This document shows positions 1 to 6,360 of a stretch of 9,959 bases of DNA, in pieces (position 1 is the stretch's first letter; every line of letters begins with the position of its first letter). Source of the stretch: Holosporaceae bacterium UBA5542 (GTDB lineage Bacteria; Pseudomonadota; Alphaproteobacteria; UBA7879; UBA5542); contig DINK01000024.1 in the NCBI GenBank assembly GCA_002426825.1, forward strand, positions 9,083 through 19,041. Direction: 5' to 3'. The position numbers and the translations under genes were made by a program. The notes under the pieces are model-generated. The model had not been told where the DNA came from and did not search any database. It worked only from the letters and a program-made list of their open reading frames with translations.

Positions 1-534
1 CAAGAAAGAAGAGCAGAAGCAGCACGCATGCAACAACAGCACAGAGCAGCAACAACAATCCAAAGCGCGTGGCGACGCAAAAAAGACAGAGAAGCAGCAG
101 AAGATACAGGTTTCTTAAGCTCACTGTTTGGAAGAGCTCGTGCAAAAAGAGAAGCGCGTGAAGCGCGCCAAATCGCCGGCACGGATGACAGTGCACACAG
201 CGATATCGTGACACTTGAACGCCGTCTTGCAACACTTAAGCAGGAAAGAGCAGACTATGAAATGGCACAAGCGATAGCAGACAAAGAGTATAGCGATGTT
301 GAAAAAGCACGTGCAAGTGCACGGCGGGCCATGGAAAAATTTGACGCCATGGGTCCTTCTCGCTTTGAACAGGCTATAGAAGACTGGAAAACAAGCCATA
401 AAAGAAGAGGCACAGGCTGGTACAAGGCAATGCTTGACGATCTTCGCGGCGAATTCCCACAAGAAGTCAAAGAAGAGCTTAAACGTCTAAAGCAAAAAAA
501 ACCTGGAAAATATGAAGGAAAATATATCCACTAA
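1..534 (+). CDS. IQ-motif protein with conserved C-terminal block (5' partial)
   Basis: The frame is open to the left edge and the codons before the first Met (position 28) encode the same Glu/Arg/Ala-rich sequence. No Shine-Dalgarno precedes that Met, so the true start is probably outside the window. Counting from Met28, residues 7-21 form a textbook IQ motif (IQSAWRRKKDR, preceded by Ala-Ala), the type that binds calmodulin or myosin light chains in eukaryotes. Residues 35-107 are highly charged and probably helical or coiled coil. Residues 113-152 form a block (W120, R127-G128-x-G130-W131, M135-L136, F143-P144, E146-V147-K148) repeated in the next gene. The tail is Lys-rich. A strong terminator follows. 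I do not recognise a named family. Any signal peptide would lie upstream of the window. That it is exported to a host is an inference from the paralogue downstream. Confidence 0.75.
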   Translation, partial: QERRAEAARMQQQHRAATTIQSAWRRKKDREAAEDTGFLSSLFGRARAKREAREARQIAGTDDSAHSDIVTLERRLATLKQERADYEMAQAIADKEYSDVEKARASARRAMEKFDAMGPSRFEQAIEDWKTSHKRRGTGWYKAMLDDLRGEFPQEVKEELKRLKQKKPGKYEGKYIH

Positions 535-552
535 TTTTCTTAAAACTTTCAC

Positions 553-578
553 AGGCCCCTTTCTGGGGCCTTTTTTTT
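553..578 (+). terminator. Intrinsic (Rho-independent) terminator
   Basis: A perfect six-base-pair stem (GGCCCC at 554-559, GGGGCC at 565-570) has a five-base loop TTTCT and is followed by eight Ts (571-578). A553 can pair with the first T. It terminates + strand transcription after the first IQ-motif gene. The T tract ends one base before the AAAGGG ribosome binding site of the next gene, so no promoter fits between them. The opposite strand has no comparable T tract, so it is unidirectional. Confidence 0.9.
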
Positions 579-591
579 AAAGGGTATCTGA

Positions 592-1230
592 ATGTTTCGA
601 CTTTTTTTTCATTCCATCACAGTACTTACGGTATTTAATTTTTTCTTTGCGTCATTTGCGGCAAAAAAAGAATACGGTGGCCTTACCTTTGAAGAAGTTC
701 AAAAGTTAGACACTGAATCGATTAGTCAAATGAGCCCACAACAATTAGCAGCTGTTATTGCTGCCCTTGAAGCAGGTAGCCGTGATTCTGATAATGAAGA
801 GGATACTTTTCAAGAGGAACAAGATGAAAGGCGCCGCATCGCTGCGGCACGACGTATTCAAGCTGCCTATCGAGCGTATAGACAAAGAAAACAGCAGCGA
901 TTCGCCAAGGAAGAAGAAGTTCCAGCAGCAAAAGAAAGCTTTCTTGGGCCCAATTCTAGCACTTATGAAAGTCATAAGCGTGATCACCATGCAGCAAAAG
1001 CAAGATGGAAGCCAGCTCGAGAAACTGATGAAGAACTTACAAGAAGTGAAGTTTTGTTCGAGCGCGCAAAAAAGAAATGGATGGAAAAGAACAAAAAACG
1101 AGGTCCTGGCTGGGAAAAAACAATGCTTGAAGAACTACGCTCAAACTTCCCAAAAGAAGTAAAGAGAGCCCTTAAGATGGCCCCAAAATCTAAAGATCGC
1201 GGACGAAAAAGCAAGCGAGATAGGTATTAG
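592..1230 (+). CDS. Secreted IQ-motif protein, paralogue of the upstream gene
   Basis: This 212-residue protein begins with a Sec-type signal peptide: Arg3, a hydrophobic core at about residues 4-22, and a likely cleavage after SFA (A23). AAAGGG at 579-584, seven bases before the ATG, supports the start. The mature part has an acidic stretch (residues 65-80), then an IQ motif at residues 89-99 (IQAAYRAYRQR, preceded by AAARR), a charged linker, and a C-terminal block at residues 156-195. That block shares 21 of 40 positions with the upstream gene, including W163, R170-G-x-G-W174, M178-L179, F186-P187 and E189-V190-K191. The end is very basic (KSKDRGRKSKRDRY). No enzyme motif is visible. Family knowledge: IQ motifs bind EF-hand proteins such as calmodulin, which bacteria do not make. 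Inference: an exported, possibly host-directed protein. It could instead be a periplasmic structural helix protein with a chance IQ match. Confidence 0.85.
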   Translation: MFRLFFHSITVLTVFNFFFASFAAKKEYGGLTFEEVQKLDTESISQMSPQQLAAVIAALEAGSRDSDNEEDTFQEEQDERRRIAAARRIQAAYRAYRQRKQQRFAKEEEVPAAKESFLGPNSSTYESHKRDHHAAKARWKPARETDEELTRSEVLFERAKKKWMEKNKKRGPGWEKTMLEELRSNFPKEVKRALKMAPKSKDRGRKSKRDRY

Positions 1231-1241
1231 TGGCAAAAAAA

Positions 1242-1781
1242 TTACCGTACCTCAACATAAAAGGCGCCTGTACCCCCATGCTCTGGGAGCGCTTGGCTAA
1301 GCGAAATGACACATGGAAACAGGCTGTTGTCAGCTAACCATAAGGGAAGCTGGCGCCGCAACACCCCACGAGATGATCCTTTGCTATCTGCGTTAAGTGA
1401 CTGGCCTTTTCCTGTAATAATAATACCAAGGCGCCTATGGTTTTGTGAAAGGCGATCGATAAACCTTTGTAGCGCTACGAAGGCTTCTTTTTGTGTGTAC
1501 CCATGCAAATCAAGGCGCCCTTCGATAGAAAGCGTGCCTTTCTTTATTTTACGACACAGCGCACGATCTTGCCCTGAATGAATTTTGGCGGGGCCGCTCT
1601 TGCCAAAGCCATCTGCCCTGTCCCCTTGCATAGACTCACGAAACACATCGTCATTTTCTTTTGCCTTAAGAATGGGATTTTTGTCCTTGGAACTTTTGTT
1701 TTTCGTTACTTTCTTTTCTTTTTTTAAAGGACTAACCGATCCCAAAAAAGCGTCCCACAGTTTTTTGTCTTCTGGTGTCAT
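1242..1781 (-). CDS. Smr-domain protein (MutS2 C-terminal type)
   Basis: This 179-residue protein has a charged, Lys-rich, probably disordered N-terminal half (residues 20-80) and a C-terminal Smr domain (about 88-179). The domain is marked by LDLHG at 90-94, TGKG at 123-126 and HGGTGAFYV at 168-176, the conserved Smr signatures. Smr domains bind or nick nucleic acid; stand-alone alphaproteobacterial members are usually annotated as DNA endonuclease SmrA, and RNA-linked roles are known for other Smr proteins, so the substrate is uncertain. The ATG overlaps the mltA stop by four bases (ATGA, 1778-1781), a translational-coupling arrangement, making it the last gene of the tim44-like/mltA/smr operon. 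Its end lies 11 bases from the convergent IQ-motif gene. Four of the window's GGCGCC hexamers fall in this gene. Confidence 0.9.
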   Translation of the reverse strand: MTPEDKKLWDAFLGSVSPLKKEKKVTKNKSSKDKNPILKAKENDDVFRESMQGDRADGFGKSGPAKIHSGQDRALCRKIKKGTLSIEGRLDLHGYTQKEAFVALQRFIDRLSQNHRRLGIIITGKGQSLNADSKGSSRGVLRRQLPLWLADNSLFPCVISLSQALPEHGGTGAFYVEVR

Positions 1782-2968
1782 TTGAAATAACGCCGCTCTA
1801 TCCAGGCCCCTTTTGGAATAAGAACGTAGTATTGGCCTTTCGAGCGCATTTTGCCTGCACGCTCCATTGCTGACTTTCCAAAGCCCCAGAAAAAATCGCC
1901 ACGCACCACACCGCGAATCGCACCTCCCGTATCTTGGGCAACCATTAAACGACGTTCATTAATGTGATTATGGGGATGGAACCCATCAAACCAAATAGGC
2001 GCCCCCATAGGCAGCCAACGTTTATCAATGGCCATGCTGCGCCCCGGCACAACAGGCACGCCCATGCACCCAATGGGGCCAATAGCCCCTTTAATTTCCC
2101 GGAAAAAAACATAAGACGGGTTTTGGTGCATCAACCACAAGGCTTTTTTCGGGTCTCGTTTCATCCAGGCCCGGATCGATTGCATGGAAATATTTTTTAC
2201 ATCCATAATATTGTTTTCCATCAGATACTTTCCAATAGAACGAAAAGGATGACCATTAGATGCCGCATAACTAACCCGCATGACTTTACCATCGGGCAAC
2301 TTAATCCGGCCCGAGCCTTGCACATGTAGGAAAAAAGCCTCGACAAAGTCATCTACCCACACCAGTTCAAGCCCCCGATTTTGAATGGCCCCTTTATCAA
2401 TAGATGCCCTATCATGGTACGGCACAATACGCCCCCATTTCAGAACACCCCATTTTTTTTGGTTGTCCCCAACTGACATAATAAGTTCAGGCGGTTTTCG
2501 ATAAAGAGGGTACTTATAGCGCCATGTTTTTTTTAACGAACCATTCAAAGAGCTTTCATAATACCCTGTAAAAAGTCCTTCAGGATCGCCGTTATCACTT
2601 ACACGGTAAGGTATAAAATTTTTCTCAAAAAAGGCGCGCACACGTTTGGGATCTTTTAATGTATGTCGCCCGGCAATGCGGCATACTTGGTGCCAGTCAC
2701 GCCCCGTGGTGCCCAGCCCCATAGCGGCATTTGGTTTCTTTTTAAGCAGAACAGCACATGAACGCTTAAAGGCATCATATGCCTGAGGACTGCCTTGATC
2801 TTGCTGCCACCAAGGCAAAGCGTAAAAATCAACCTTCTCTAAGCGGGGTTTGTTTTGGCTCGGTTTTACATAAGATGACCGACGTGGTTTTGACGCACCA
2901 CAGCCACTCAGCACAAGGCCGATAGCCAACAAAAGAACATAGAAAAAAATAAGGTCAGGTCGCCTCAT
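1778..2968 (-). CDS. mltA: Membrane-bound lytic murein transglycosylase A
   Basis: This 396-residue lipoprotein cleaves the glycan strands of peptidoglycan to give 1,6-anhydromuropeptides, anchored in the envelope. The start at 2968 is chosen because it gives a short lipoprotein signal peptide with lipobox LSGC (lipidated Cys23). A longer frame reaching 3067 would put 33 non-signal residues ahead of it inside the upstream gene. AGGA lies ten bases before the chosen ATG. MltA-domain marks are GLFTGYYES at 131-139 and HVQGSGR at 215-221. The C-terminal 3D domain carries PGRSMAID (308-315), QDTGGAIRG (345-353) and RGDFFWGFG (356-364), whose aspartates D346 and D358 are candidates for the active-site and 3D-signature acids. 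The gene overlaps the Tim44-like gene by 14 bases upstream and smr by four downstream, so all three are likely co-translated. Confidence 0.95.
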   Translation of the reverse strand: MRRPDLIFFYVLLLAIGLVLSGCGASKPRRSSYVKPSQNKPRLEKVDFYALPWWQQDQGSPQAYDAFKRSCAVLLKKKPNAAMGLGTTGRDWHQVCRIAGRHTLKDPKRVRAFFEKNFIPYRVSDNGDPEGLFTGYYESSLNGSLKKTWRYKYPLYRKPPELIMSVGDNQKKWGVLKWGRIVPYHDRASIDKGAIQNRGLELVWVDDFVEAFFLHVQGSGRIKLPDGKVMRVSYAASNGHPFRSIGKYLMENNIMDVKNISMQSIRAWMKRDPKKALWLMHQNPSYVFFREIKGAIGPIGCMGVPVVPGRSMAIDKRWLPMGAPIWFDGFHPHNHINERRLMVAQDTGGAIRGVVRGDFFWGFGKSAMERAGKMRSKGQYYVLIPKGAWIERRYFK

Positions 2969-3584
2969 AAGGGGTGATTCCTGAAAGCATCCAAGGTCCC
3001 TTAGACTTGATGGCGCGCTTAAACGTCCAAAGCTCGCTGATATGGTCAATAAAGTTTGCGTCCCCACTAATCACTTTTCCTTTATCGTTGCGCTGAACAT
3101 GTGTTTGTTCTGACACAAAATGTACGGAAATATGGGCCGTTGTTTGGTTCGTTTGAACATCTTTAATTTCAGCTGAAATTAAACGGAAAAACTCTAGATC
3201 TGTTTTAACATTTTTTTCTTTAAGGTCGTCTACTTCTTTTGCATACATCGTGTAAAGTTTAGGCTCTAAAAAGGCAGAAAGGGCACGCTTATCACCTTGG
3301 ACGAAAGCTTTCACAACTTTCTCAAAAGCGGTTTTAATTTTGTCCAAAAAGTGCTCAATAGAAAACTTTTTATCGTATTTCTGAATTTCACTGATCTGTG
3401 TCATTTCGGCAGGCAGTATGGTAAGCAGTGCATTGTTTGACAGGTTGCCTTGCATTACTTCGGCATCTTTACCCAAACGAAAGGCAAACGTTTTTTCTTG
3501 CCCAGTACGACGCCCCAAACGTGTGTAGAGCACAAATCCCACCCCTAAGGTGACAAGTAAAAAAAGAATATCAATGTACTGCAT
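2955..3584 (-). CDS. Tim44-like domain inner-membrane protein
   Basis: This 209-residue protein has one N-terminal membrane segment (residues 3-20) followed by a basic stretch (TRLGRRTG), a linker, and a C-terminal Tim44-like domain at about residues 75-205. The domain includes FVQGDKRALSAFLEP (94-108), an acidic/amphipathic helix, a beta region ending FVSEQ (156-160), and HISELWTFKR (181-190). Alphaproteobacterial members are the relatives of mitochondrial Tim44, the matrix-side import-motor tether; the bacterial protein (called TimA in Caulobacter) is membrane-associated and its role is not well settled. The ATG at 3584 is preferred over an in-frame ATG at 3635. It has AGAAGG seven bases upstream, starts at the membrane segment, and sits about 25 bases downstream of the predicted transcription start, whereas the ATG at 3635 lies upstream of the -10 element. 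It is the first gene of the operon with mltA and smr. Confidence 0.9.
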   Translation of the reverse strand: MQYIDILFLLVTLGVGFVLYTRLGRRTGQEKTFAFRLGKDAEVMQGNLSNNALLTILPAEMTQISEIQKYDKKFSIEHFLDKIKTAFEKVVKAFVQGDKRALSAFLEPKLYTMYAKEVDDLKEKNVKTDLEFFRLISAEIKDVQTNQTTAHISVHFVSEQTHVQRNDKGKVISGDANFIDHISELWTFKRAIKSKGPWMLSGITPYEAT

Positions 3585-3591
3585 ATGGTTA

Positions 3592-3597
3592 CCTTCT
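3592..3597 (-). promoter_or_regulatory. Ribosome binding site of the Tim44-like gene
   Basis: AGAAGG on the minus strand, seven bases before the ATG at 3584. It decides the start codon: the alternative ATG at 3635 has no comparable site and would precede the promoter's start point. Confidence 0.75.
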
Positions 3598-3615
3598 TCG
3601 TTTTCTGTTATACAC

Positions 3616-3645
3616 ATTATATCAGGATTAAACAATAACTGTATT
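3616..3645 (-). promoter_or_regulatory. Sigma-70-type extended -10 promoter for tim44-like/mltA/smr
   Basis: On the minus strand 3624-3616 reads TGATATAAT, a perfect TATAAT with the TGn extension. The hexamer 18 bases upstream (AATACA, 3645-3640) matches the -35 consensus at only three positions, as is common for extended -10 promoters. Transcription would start near 3609, giving a leader of about 25 bases with a good ribosome binding site. The call comes from consensus matching only. Confidence 0.65.
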
Positions 3646-3673
3646 GATTAAGTATGAACAAAGCGACGAATAA

Positions 3674-4942
3674 ATGAATGAAAAAAATATATCAGCCGCG
3701 CTTGCCTATCATGCCGAAGGCAAGCCAGGAAAACTTGAAATAACGCCCACCACCGTCTTGGAAACACAAGCAGATCTTGCTCTTGCCTATTCCCCTGGTG
3801 TGGCCGAACCTTGCATCGAAATTAGTAATGACCCCAAAAATGTACATCTGTACACTAACAAAGGGAACCTTGTTGCTGTCATTTCAAATGGTACTGCTGT
3901 TTTAGGTCTTGGAAATATTGGCGCCCTTGCCTCTAAACCTGTAATGGAAGGCAAGGCCGTTTTATTTAAAAGATTCGCCGATATCGATAGCATTGATTTG
4001 GAAGTTAACACAGAAGATGTCGATACTTTTGTGACAGTTGTGAAACACCTTGAGCCCAGTTTTGGCGGCATTAACCTAGAAGACATTAAGGCCCCAGAAT
4101 GCTTTCTTATTGAAGATCAATTAAAGAAAGAAATGAATATTCCCGTCTTCCATGATGACCAGCATGGCACCGCCATCTGTGTACTTGCAGGGCTTATGAA
4201 TGCATGTGCTCTGACCAACCGTCAATTAAGTGAAATTAAGGTGGTCGTGAATGGCGCCGGCGCCGGCGCCCTTGCCTGTGTTGGGTTACTCGTTGCAGGC
4301 GGTGTGTCTAAAAAACATGTCACCGTTGTTGACCGAACAGGCGTGATCTACAAAGGTCGAGAAAAAGGCATGAATCCCTGGAAAGAAAAGTGGGCACAAA
4401 ATACCTCTGCCCGCAGTCTAGCGGATGCAGCCAAAGATGCTGATGTGTTGATTGGCCTTTCTGCAAAAGATGCTTTCAGCTTGCCTATGATTCAATCAAT
4501 GAAAAAATCCCCCATTGTATTTGCCATGGCGAACCCAAACCCAGAAATTGACCCTGCTTTGGTAGCAGCCCATGTGCCTGATGCCATTATGGCAACAGGG
4601 CGCTCTGATTACCCTAATCAAATTAACAATGTGCTGTGTTTTCCGTTTTTGTTTCGAGGCACCCTTGACTGCCAGGCCACCGAAATCAACCAAGAAATGA
4701 AACTTGCTGCAGCCCATGCCATTGCTGCACTTGCCAAAGAGCCTGTGCCGCAAAAGGTGCTGGATGCCTATGGTCAAAAACAAATGTCTTTTGGAAAAAG
4801 CTATATTTTGCCCGTGCCTTTAGATGAACGCTTGAGATCTACTGTTCCTCCTGTGGTTGCAAAAGCTGCCATGGATACAGGGGTTGCGCAAAAGCCGATT
4901 CGAAATTTTGATGCCTATAAAAAGGCACTCCAAAAAAGTTGA
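3674..4942 (+). CDS. maeB: Malic enzyme, single-domain MaeB type
   Basis: This 422-residue cytoplasmic enzyme oxidatively decarboxylates malate to pyruvate with NAD(P)+. The N-terminal malic domain shows [10 protein letters not shown] (38-47, candidate catalytic Tyr39), [12 protein letters not shown] (92-103, candidate catalytic Lys94), and the metal/substrate segments [12 protein letters not shown] (133-144) and [12 protein letters not shown] (157-168, Asp161/162). The Rossmann domain has [11 protein letters not shown] (191-201) and VVDRTG (218-223). NADP preference is assumed from the family, not shown. The protein ends at [17 protein letters not shown] plus a short tail. In the long alphaproteobacterial MaeB proteins (roughly 750 residues) a phosphotransacetylase-like domain follows this point; none follows here. 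An in-frame TAA directly before the ATG fixes the start, although no clear Shine-Dalgarno is visible. It is divergent from the tim44-like operon. Confidence 0.95.
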   Translation: MNEKNISAALAYHAEGKPGKLEITPTTVLETQADLALAYSPGVAEPCIEISNDPKNVHLYTNKGNLVAVISNGTAVLGLGNIGALASKPVMEGKAVLFKRFADIDSIDLEVNTEDVDTFVTVVKHLEPSFGGINLEDIKAPECFLIEDQLKKEMNIPVFHDDQHGTAICVLAGLMNACALTNRQLSEIKVVVNGAGAGALACVGLLVAGGVSKKHVTVVDRTGVIYKGREKGMNPWKEKWAQNTSARSLADAAKDADVLIGLSAKDAFSLPMIQSMKKSPIVFAMANPNPEIDPALVAAHVPDAIMATGRSDYPNQINNVLCFPFLFRGTLDCQATEINQEMKLAAAHAIAALAKEPVPQKVLDAYGQKQMSFGKSYILPVPLDERLRSTVPPVVAKAAMDTGVAQKPIRNFDAYKKALQKS

Positions 4943-4981
4943 TTTATCTTTGTTTTCTGGTGTACACCTCGCACAAGAATT

Positions 4982-4987
4982 AAAAGG
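4982..4987 (+). promoter_or_regulatory. Ribosome binding site of the 454-residue secreted protein gene
   Basis: AAAAGG eight bases before the ATG at 4996. It supports the start that gives an intact signal peptide. Confidence 0.7.
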
Positions 4988-4995
4988 TATACTCT

Positions 4996-6360
4996 ATGTT
5001 TAAAATTAAAATTTTTCTTCTTGGGCTTATCGGCTGTTTTTGGGCAGCACACAGTGCGCTGGACTTATCTGATGCAGGCACGCAGCGATTTGCACGCAAC
5101 CTTGTTGCAAAATACGTAGAAGTCAGCTGGCTTCTTGACCCACGCGTTAACGCCACACTGCAAGGCGAAAAAGGGGTGCCTGGAAACAGTTGGTCTGTTC
5201 AAATCACAAGCGAAACTGAAGGCACAGGGCGTCACTGTATTGAATTCGAACGCACTGTATGTAGTGCTTTGTGTCTTCATGTCTTCAATCAAGGGGGGGA
5301 CGCCGCCTATAAATGGTTCGTCCAAAAACAAAAAGCACATCCCCTCACCCGAGAAAACTTTGATAAAATATCCAAACTTGTACAGGCGGTTGTTTCCAAG
5401 TATGGCCTGGATTTAATTGAAACAAATCTTATTTTGGGCGACCTTGGCAAAACGCCCAAAGCACGCGAACTGGCAGCGCCTTATGGTGTAACTGAAGGCG
5501 ATCATGATATTTTCTTGGCAAAATGTCTTGATGTTTGTCCTGACATTTTCCCTACTTATGTCAAACTCCCCCCTGAACAAAAAGCCATCATTCAAAAATA
5601 CGCAGGCCTTATTCATTTTGGACATCTCTGGCATGTAGAAGGAACCGCAACTAAAATGCTGACCCACCTTAAAAAAACAGGAGTCATGCAGGACTCGTCC
5701 GACTTTGACTTTGAATACGTAACACATATTTGTGACATTGCCGCCGTTCTTGCCCATGTTTCACAAGCAGGCTCTCTAATTCTGACCGATGATGCTTTTG
5801 AAACCATGGAAGAAGCCATGGAAACAGTGCGCGCTTTGGTGAGTATGACCCCAAATGAGGCCCTTCAAAGTTATCTCGACAGCCGTGCAAAACGGATCGG
5901 GATTGGCCATATTCAAGATATTCCAACGCGTAATGTACTTGCCCGACTTGCTGCCATGATGCGCCTTCGTGTGCGTAACGACACCCTTGGAAAAGAACTG
6001 TTAACAGCTTGGGAAACGATGTCCAATAAAGAAAAAGTATTGCAAGCCCTTGACCCTTTGTCCGCCGACACAACCCCAACACCTACTTACGCGCCAGCCG
6101 TCTTAGAAAATATGCGGAAAGCCCTTTCTAGTGAAATGACATCTCAAGAAACAATGAATGCTGCGATTGGCACAGCTCTTCCTTGGATGGTGGGGGTTAT
6201 TGAAACCTACAAAAAAGAAAAAGGCACGACGTATCCTGATGGGCTTACACTAAACTTTAACCCAATCGGGGGCATTGTCCGTGACACCCCACATGCCCTT
6301 GATCGCAACCCAGCATTTGAAATTAACCCCAAAAGTGGGGAAGTAACCCTTAAGGCCTAA
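4996..6360 (+). CDS. Secreted protein of unknown function with HD-like motifs
   Basis: This 454-residue protein is not recognised as a named family. Residues 1-20 are a Sec signal peptide (Lys3/Lys5, hydrophobic 6-18, cleavage after AHS), so the mature protein acts in the periplasm or outside the cell. It is mostly helical by eye. The mature part has six cysteines clustered in the first half: C81, C89-x3-C93, C177-x3-C181 and C246, which suggests disulfides or metal binding. Several His/Asp motifs recall metal-dependent HD-fold hydrolases: GDLGK (148-152), GDHD (168-171), HFGHLWHVEG (207-216), and HICD followed by LAHV (244-255). The order and the loss of His in the usual HDxGK make this a weak inference. 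It may share a transcript with the malic enzyme 53 bases upstream, since no terminator is visible between them. Its end overlaps the convergent corC by 11 bases. Confidence 0.85.
   Translation: MFKIKIFLLGLIGCFWAAHSALDLSDAGTQRFARNLVAKYVEVSWLLDPRVNATLQGEKGVPGNSWSVQITSETEGTGRHCIEFERTVCSALCLHVFNQGGDAAYKWFVQKQKAHPLTRENFDKISKLVQAVVSKYGLDLIETNLILGDLGKTPKARELAAPYGVTEGDHDIFLAKCLDVCPDIFPTYVKLPPEQKAIIQKYAGLIHFGHLWHVEGTATKMLTHLKKTGVMQDSSDFDFEYVTHICDIAAVLAHVSQAGSLILTDDAFETMEEAMETVRALVSMTPNEALQSYLDSRAKRIGIGHIQDIPTRNVLARLAAMMRLRVRNDTLGKELLTAWETMSNKEKVLQALDPLSADTTPTPTYAPAVLENMRKALSSEMTSQETMNAAIGTALPWMVGVIETYKKEKGTTYPDGLTLNFNPIGGIVRDTPHALDRNPAFEINPKSGEVTLKA

Noticed and set aside
121..470. Two minus-strand open frames opposite the first IQ-motif gene
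   Set aside because: No ribosome binding sites or domain signatures; the + strand protein is supported by its paralogue.
758..1162. 134-codon open frame on the + strand inside the second IQ-motif gene
   Set aside because: It is out of frame with a gene supported by signal peptide, ribosome binding site and paralogy; its lysine-rich translation is typical of a shifted A-rich sequence.
1216..1256. AGGTA/TACCT inverted repeat between the second IQ-motif gene and smr as a bidirectional terminator
   Set aside because: Only five base pairs with a loop of about 26 bases and no proper T tract after the stem.
2969..3067. In-frame N-terminal extension of MltA by 33 residues
   Set aside because: It would bury the lipoprotein signal peptide and lies within the Tim44-like coding region; the Met at 2968 places the lipobox correctly.
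3585..3635. In-frame N-terminal extension of the Tim44-like protein by 17 residues
   Set aside because: It overlaps the extended -10 promoter and leader; the Met at 3584 has a good ribosome binding site and begins at the membrane segment.
3841..3854. TGTACA-TC-TGTACA double palindrome
   Set aside because: It is inside the malic enzyme coding sequence and explained by the protein; no regulatory context.
4943..4995. Possible sigma-70 promoter for the secreted orphan gene
   Set aside because: Candidate hexamers (TTGTTT, AAGAAT) have 19-base spacing and poor matches, and TATACT is too close to the ATG; not supportable.
5613..6082. Minus-strand open frames opposite the 454-residue secreted protein
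   Set aside because: Shadow frames with no recognisable motifs, opposite a gene with a good start and signal peptide.
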